From DATKZH01 sp964475955 (GTDB taxonomy: Bacteria; Planctomycetota; Planctomycetia; Pirellulales; Thermoguttaceae), in the NCBI GenBank assembly GCA_964475955.1, contig CAYYZY010000009.1, positions 16,670 to 80,669 of the forward strand: 64,000 bases of DNA. The letters run 5' to 3'. The stretch's first letter is position 1. Every line of letters starts with the position of its first letter. Made by a program: the position numbers and the translations under genes. Below the pieces are notes generated by a model. The model saw only the letters and a list, made by a program, of their open reading frames with translations, did not search any database and was not told the origin of the DNA. Below, in pieces: positions 60,206 through 64,000 of this stretch.

Positions 60206-60285
60206 TTTCGACTCTCCTCGCTCGTGCGACTCGTCGCCCGAGCCTGCGCCGTCCCGGCGTCGGATCCTGCCCCGCGCAAGACCGA

Positions 60286-62514
60286 TCACGCCGGCACGCT
60301 GGCGATCTCGATTCTCGAAGCCACGTTCTCGATCGTATTGATTGCGTCCTCGATCGGGTCCGAACGCCCCGCCTTGGCCATCTGCTCCAAATCCCTGGCC
60401 AGTTCGGTGAAGGCGTCGAACCCGGCCGTCCCGCCGGTGCCCTTGAGCGAATGGGCCAATCGGGCCAACGCCGCAAGGTCCCCATCCCGCCACGCCGCGC
60501 GCATCGCCTCCAATTGGCCGGGCAGCCACGCCACGAACTCCTCCACGATCTCGCGGAAATCGGGGTCCTCGGTGGGCAGGGTGGACCGCAGCGGCGGGCC
60601 CTTGGGGAACGCCGGTTCGGGCGCGTCGGGCCGCGTCGACGCTCGCCCCCCCGACGGCGCCTCCTCGGCCAACTCGCCGGCCGGCCGCTCCACCGACCCG
60701 TCAACCGACTGCTCAACCGACACGTCAACCGAGCCATCAACCGGCGCCTCAACCGGCTCCCCGAGGGGGCCGACCATGCGGTCGATCGTCCTCAGCAGGC
60801 AGTCGGAATCGATCGGCTTGGTCAGGTAGTCGTCGCATCCCGCCTGACGGCATTTCTCCTCGTCGCCGGCCATGGCGTGGGCCGTCAGCGCGACGACCGG
60901 CAGCGCGATCCCCAGTTCGCGGAGCCGCCGCGTGGCCGTGTAGCCGTCCATCACGGGCATCTGCATGTCCATGAGGATCACGTCGAACGGCGACTCGCAT
61001 GCCCGCCGCACGCCGACCTGCCCGTTCTCGGCCGCGGTCACCTCGGCGCCGGCGCGGCCCAGCACCACGTTCATCAGCTTTCGGTTGGTGGCCCCGTCCT
61101 CGACCAAGAGCACCCGAACGCCGGTCAGGTTGACCGACGCGCCGGTCGTCTGCGGCGCCTCGGCACGGACTCCGTCGGCCGGCGGGGCGTCGACGATCTC
61201 GACGCCCTCGAGCGGCCCCGAGTCGATCGTCGCGGTGAACGTGCTCCCCCGGCCCGGCTCGCTGCGCGCCGTGAGGCCGCCGCCGAGCGCCCGGGCGATC
61301 TGCCGGCTGATGGCCAGGCCCAGGCCCGTGCCGCCGAACTCGCGCGTGACGGAAGCGTCGGCCTGCACGAAAGCGTCGAACACGTTCTCCAGCTTTTCGG
61401 GCGGGATACCCACGCCCGTGTCGACCACCGCCAAGCTGAGCTGCGGTTTGCCGGCGGTGTGGACCACGCGCGTGACGATGCGCACTTCGCCCTGCTTGGT
61501 GAACTTGATGGCGTTGCCGGTCAGGTTGACCAGCAGTTGCTTGACGCGCACCGGGTCGGTCTCGACCGTGGCCGGCACGCCGTCGGGCCATTCGCATCGC
61601 AGCCTCAGGCCCTTCTCGTGCGCGCGCACCCGCAGCAGCGACATCACGTGGGCGACGATTTCGTGCGGCGAGCAGCGAATCCGCTCGAACGTCATCCGGC
61701 CCGCCTCGATCTTCGAGAGGTCGAGGATGTCGTTGATCAGATCCAACAGGTGGCGGCCGCTGGTGTCGATCGTGGCCAGGTACTCCTGGCGCTCCGCTTC
61801 GTCGCCGCCGTCGGCTCCCCGCCGCAGAAGCTCGGTGAATCCCAGGATGGCGTTCAGCGGCGTTCGGATCTCGTGGCTCATGTTCGCCAGGAACTGGCTC
61901 TTCGCCCGGTTGGCCGCCTCGGTGGCCGCGCAGACCTTCTCCATCGCCAACCGCTCTCGCTCCTCGCGCTGGCGCCGCTCGTGCTCCTCCAGCGCGCTGG
62001 CGATCGCCTCGGTGTGCGCCGCCCGGAGTGTCCTCTGCTCGGTGGTCAGGTGCCGCACCTGCGTGCGGAGCGTCCCCATTTCCCGCGCGTGCCGGATCGT
62101 CGCGGAGCTCACGCGGCCGACGACCGCCAGGGCCGGAGCCACCGCTTCCAGCCGGTCGGTTCCTCCCTCGGGCAATCGGACGACGCCGCCGAACAGCCCG
62201 GCCCGGTCGTCCGCACGCCAGCGCACTGCGAACGCGTGCCGGCTCGGCGATCCGATCGACAGCGGCAGTACACCGAAGGGGGCTTCTCCCAGCTCCGCGG
62301 CGAGTTGCTTCGCCACGTCGGCCGCCGACGCCCAGAGCGACTCGGCGCCCAACGGCTCCGCCGCGATCACGCGGCCGTCGGCGTCGGCCAGGAAGAGAAG
62401 CTCCGGCGCGGCGAAATCCAAAAGCGGGGCCGCGGAGGCGAGGCAGCCCGTCTCGTCGCGGGCGATTGCTTCGCCTTCGAACAGGCTTTCGATGGCATCG
62501 AACACGCCGTCCAT
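60286..62514 (-). CDS. Hybrid histidine kinase (HisKA-HATPase-REC-HPt)
   Basis: 742 residues, no membrane helix, so cytoplasmic. The N-terminal 145 residues are GAF-like (LLFLADADGRVIAAEPLGAE). A coiled coil follows (about 145-205), then HisKA with H214 in ANMSHEIRTPLNAILGF. HATPase_c has the N box around N334, DTGVGI (365-370) and GGTGLGL (394-400). The receiver has D516 in VILMDMQMPVMDG. A repetitive Val/Asp/Ser/Glu linker follows (about 587-615), then a C-terminal HPt domain with H688 in LARLAHSLKGTGGTAGF. The complete four-step phosphorelay in one protein can feed the two receivers encoded just downstream. Starts 10 bases after the HDOD stop. Confidence 0.94.
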   Translation of the reverse strand: MDGVFDAIESLFEGEAIARDETGCLASAAPLLDFAAPELLFLADADGRVIAAEPLGAESLWASAADVAKQLAAELGEAPFGVLPLSIGSPSRHAFAVRWRADDRAGLFGGVVRLPEGGTDRLEAVAPALAVVGRVSSATIRHAREMGTLRTQVRHLTTEQRTLRAAHTEAIASALEEHERRQREERERLAMEKVCAATEAANRAKSQFLANMSHEIRTPLNAILGFTELLRRGADGGDEAERQEYLATIDTSGRHLLDLINDILDLSKIEAGRMTFERIRCSPHEIVAHVMSLLRVRAHEKGLRLRCEWPDGVPATVETDPVRVKQLLVNLTGNAIKFTKQGEVRIVTRVVHTAGKPQLSLAVVDTGVGIPPEKLENVFDAFVQADASVTREFGGTGLGLAISRQIARALGGGLTARSEPGRGSTFTATIDSGPLEGVEIVDAPPADGVRAEAPQTTGASVNLTGVRVLLVEDGATNRKLMNVVLGRAGAEVTAAENGQVGVRRACESPFDVILMDMQMPVMDGYTATRRLRELGIALPVVALTAHAMAGDEEKCRQAGCDDYLTKPIDSDCLLRTIDRMVGPLGEPVEAPVDGSVDVSVEQSVDGSVERPAGELAEEAPSGGRASTRPDAPEPAFPKGPPLRSTLPTEDPDFREIVEEFVAWLPGQLEAMRAAWRDGDLAALARLAHSLKGTGGTAGFDAFTELARDLEQMAKAGRSDPIEDAINTIENVASRIEIASVPA

Positions 62515-62524
62515 CCGAGCGGTC

Positions 62525-63400
62525 CTACATCTGGAACAGACTGGCGTTGAGGCTGATCTCGCGGTCGAGATCTTCGACGAGCACCATCACGTCGTCCTTG
62601 GTGAGCTTCAGCCCCGCGATGGCCGACTTGGGAAACTGCACGAGATGGACCCCCACCGCACTCATCTGCTTGAGCGAGCAGATCAGGTTGGCCACCTCCA
62701 CGCATTGGACGATTTCGATCCCCTCCCCCCGGTAGACCGACGAGCCGTGATGGTACCGGACCGTGGCGACGACGGATTCCGGGAAGCCCCACTGCTTGGT
62801 GACTTCGGCGGCCAGCGCCGTGTGGTCGAATCCCAGGTGGGTCCGTTCCGCCTCGCAGAGCGTCTGCCCCTTTTGGAGCGATTCGACGACCCGGTAGAAC
62901 CCCTCATGCACGTGCTGGTCTTCGAGGATGATGCCGATATCGTGCATCAGCCCGGCGAGGAACATGTCTTCGAAGTCGCGGAACCCGCACCGCATGGCGA
63001 TCAACCGCGCGCAGATCCCCACGGCCACCAGGTGCCGCCACAACTCGGTGCGCCGGTAGGGGCCGATCGTCTCATCCTTGCCGAACACCTGGCTCACGCT
63101 CGCGGTCATGGCCAGGTTGCGGATCTGCTGGCTGCCCAGGTAGGCGATCGCCTGTTGCAGGTTGGTGATCTTCGTGCGCGTGGCGTAAGCGGAGGAATTG
63201 ACGCACTTCAGCACCCGGGCGCTCAAGGCGGCGTCGCCCTCCATCACCTCCTTCAGCTCCCGCGCCCCGGAGTCGGGATCGTTGGCCACCTCCATCACGC
63301 GGAGCGCCACGTTGGGAAGCGTCGAGATCTCTTGGATGCGCCCGGCAACCTCATCGATCGTCGCGGGCGGCTTTTCCGCAGTTGGTTGAAGACTGGGCAT
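62525..63400 (-). CDS. HDOD-domain signalling protein
   Basis: 291 residues, one HDOD domain covering residues 15-220. Typical segments: ISTLPNVALRVMEVANDPDS, LKEVMEGDAALSARVLKCVN, AIAYLGSQQIRNLAMTASVS, FLAGLMHDIGIILEDQ and ESVVATVRYHHGSSVYRGEG. HDOD proteins usually lack nucleotide phosphodiesterase activity and act as scaffolds or regulators with kinases and cyclic di-GMP enzymes; the genetic position before a hybrid kinase fits. ATG at 63400 gives MPSLQPTAEK; a GTG three codons upstream is possible. First gene of the operon, with 600 bases of non-coding DNA before it. Confidence 0.9.
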   Translation of the reverse strand: MPSLQPTAEKPPATIDEVAGRIQEISTLPNVALRVMEVANDPDSGARELKEVMEGDAALSARVLKCVNSSAYATRTKITNLQQAIAYLGSQQIRNLAMTASVSQVFGKDETIGPYRRTELWRHLVAVGICARLIAMRCGFRDFEDMFLAGLMHDIGIILEDQHVHEGFYRVVESLQKGQTLCEAERTHLGFDHTALAAEVTKQWGFPESVVATVRYHHGSSVYRGEGIEIVQCVEVANLICSLKQMSAVGVHLVQFPKSAIAGLKLTKDDVMVLVEDLDREISLNASLFQM

Positions 63401-64000
63401 CGTTCCCACTCGTAATGCCTGCCCCGGCCGGCGAGCCCCTCGGAGGACGCGAGAGTCCCCGAAACGGCGAGGAGAACGCCTCGGAGGCAGGGGGGATTCG
63501 TGTGATCGTTGGCTGCTTCACGTCCCGGGTGTCCGCGTCGTGTGCTTCCGGTGATACGGGCGGGCGACTTGCCACGGGGCGCCGCCCGGGCGAGCGGCCT
63601 CCGGCAAAGCGAGGGTCCGAGGCTCAGAGCCGTCGAGACGAACGGCTTGCCGGCGGGCGCCGTCGTTAGTTTTCCGTGAGGCCCGGAAGCCCTGGTGTGT
63701 TGCGCAAGTGTACGTCGCAGATACGCCAGAGAGCCTCTTATGTGCCCGAGGCCGGTTCACAAAGTGTTGGGCACGGGGGAGAGTATCCGTCGCTCCCAGG
63801 CAAAGCGAGCCGTGCCCATCTTCTCAAACGGCCTTTGCCTACCCCGCAAGAAGGGTTTCTCGCCGAAAAGAAGCGCGCAACCCCCCCCGCTGGCGGGCAT
63901 TTCGTCGCCGCCCGGGCCGCTTCAACCCGCGCCACTGCTTCAAGCCACCTAGCCCGAGTTTACAAGTTACGGAAGCATGTTTGTTCTAAGTGCTTGGTTT
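63401..64000. other. Right-end intergenic region, no gene recognised
   Basis: The promoter of the four-gene signalling operon must lie here (minus strand), but no convincing -35/-10 or sigma-54 site was found. Short open frames on both strands have no ribosome binding site or family resemblance. The last 50 bases become A/T-richer and may approach the promoter of a gene beyond the window. Confidence 0.45.

Overview
The window is a high-GC bacterial scaffold, most likely from a planctomycete (Planctomycetota; I lean towards Pirellulales-type) and probably from a draft or metagenome assembly. The evidence is a combination of lineage-typical families: a DUF1559 prepilin-like protein beside a small lipoprotein, a PmoA-like (DUF6807) secreted protein, Tat-exported Gfo/Idh/MocA oxidoreductases and TIM-barrel sugar isomerase-like proteins, a very large double FAD-dependent oxidoreductase, a cysteine-rich repeat secreted protein, and many intergenic palindromic repeats of the kind that fill planctomycete genomes. 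A run of 100 Ns (15356-15455) is flanked by the same 55 bases on both sides, so it is a scaffolding join. The taxonomic call is inference; there is no rRNA here. I saw no tRNA, rRNA, CRISPR array, insertion sequence or replication origin.

Layout. 1-2.6 kb: start of a Tat-exported protein running off the left edge, then an amtB-glnB ammonium-uptake operon with a near-consensus sigma-54 promoter. 3-10 kb: PmoA-like protein, zinc-ribbon membrane protein, LysM/YkuD protein lacking the catalytic cysteine, divergent phosphoglycerate kinase-like protein, lone HPt protein and a 40-cysteine repeat protein. 10-22 kb: cysK, the 1164-residue double FAD oxidoreductase, the assembly gap, a RelE/ParE toxin-antitoxin pair and two tandem paralogous membrane proteins with pseudo-amidotransferase domains. 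22-28 kb: Tat TIM-barrel protein, acs with a textbook sigma-70 promoter and a coupled 35-residue membrane microprotein, then the lipoprotein/DUF1559 pair. 27.8-33 kb: a DUF2760-Hsp70-Hsp70 operon. 33-43 kb: sodium/solute symporter, Gfo/Idh, SDR, a three-gene arylsulfotransferase-like membrane operon, GNAT, a GT39-like membrane glycosyltransferase, pyrE. 43-50 kb: a membrane-associated GTPase, a B12-type radical SAM protein, and a Tat-exported Gfo/Idh plus TIM-barrel operon.

51.4-53.6 kb holds the most system-like accessory cassette: a helical 83-residue protein divergent from three overlapping genes (PD-(D/E)XK nuclease with cysteine cluster, extremely acidic 73-residue protein, HTH/zinc-ribbon protein). 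53.7-63.4 kb is a signalling district: a REC-GGDEF-CBS-CBS protein, a secreted hypothetical protein, then a four-gene operon HDOD, hybrid histidine kinase (HisKA-HATPase-REC-HPt), REC-HD-GYP, REC-GGDEF. It combines phosphorelay with synthesis and breakdown of cyclic di-GMP.

Intergenic spaces carry at least eight distinct palindromic repeat families. Several are present in two or three copies within this window, and they generate spurious open frames; one has apparently extended the C terminus of the GT39-like protein.
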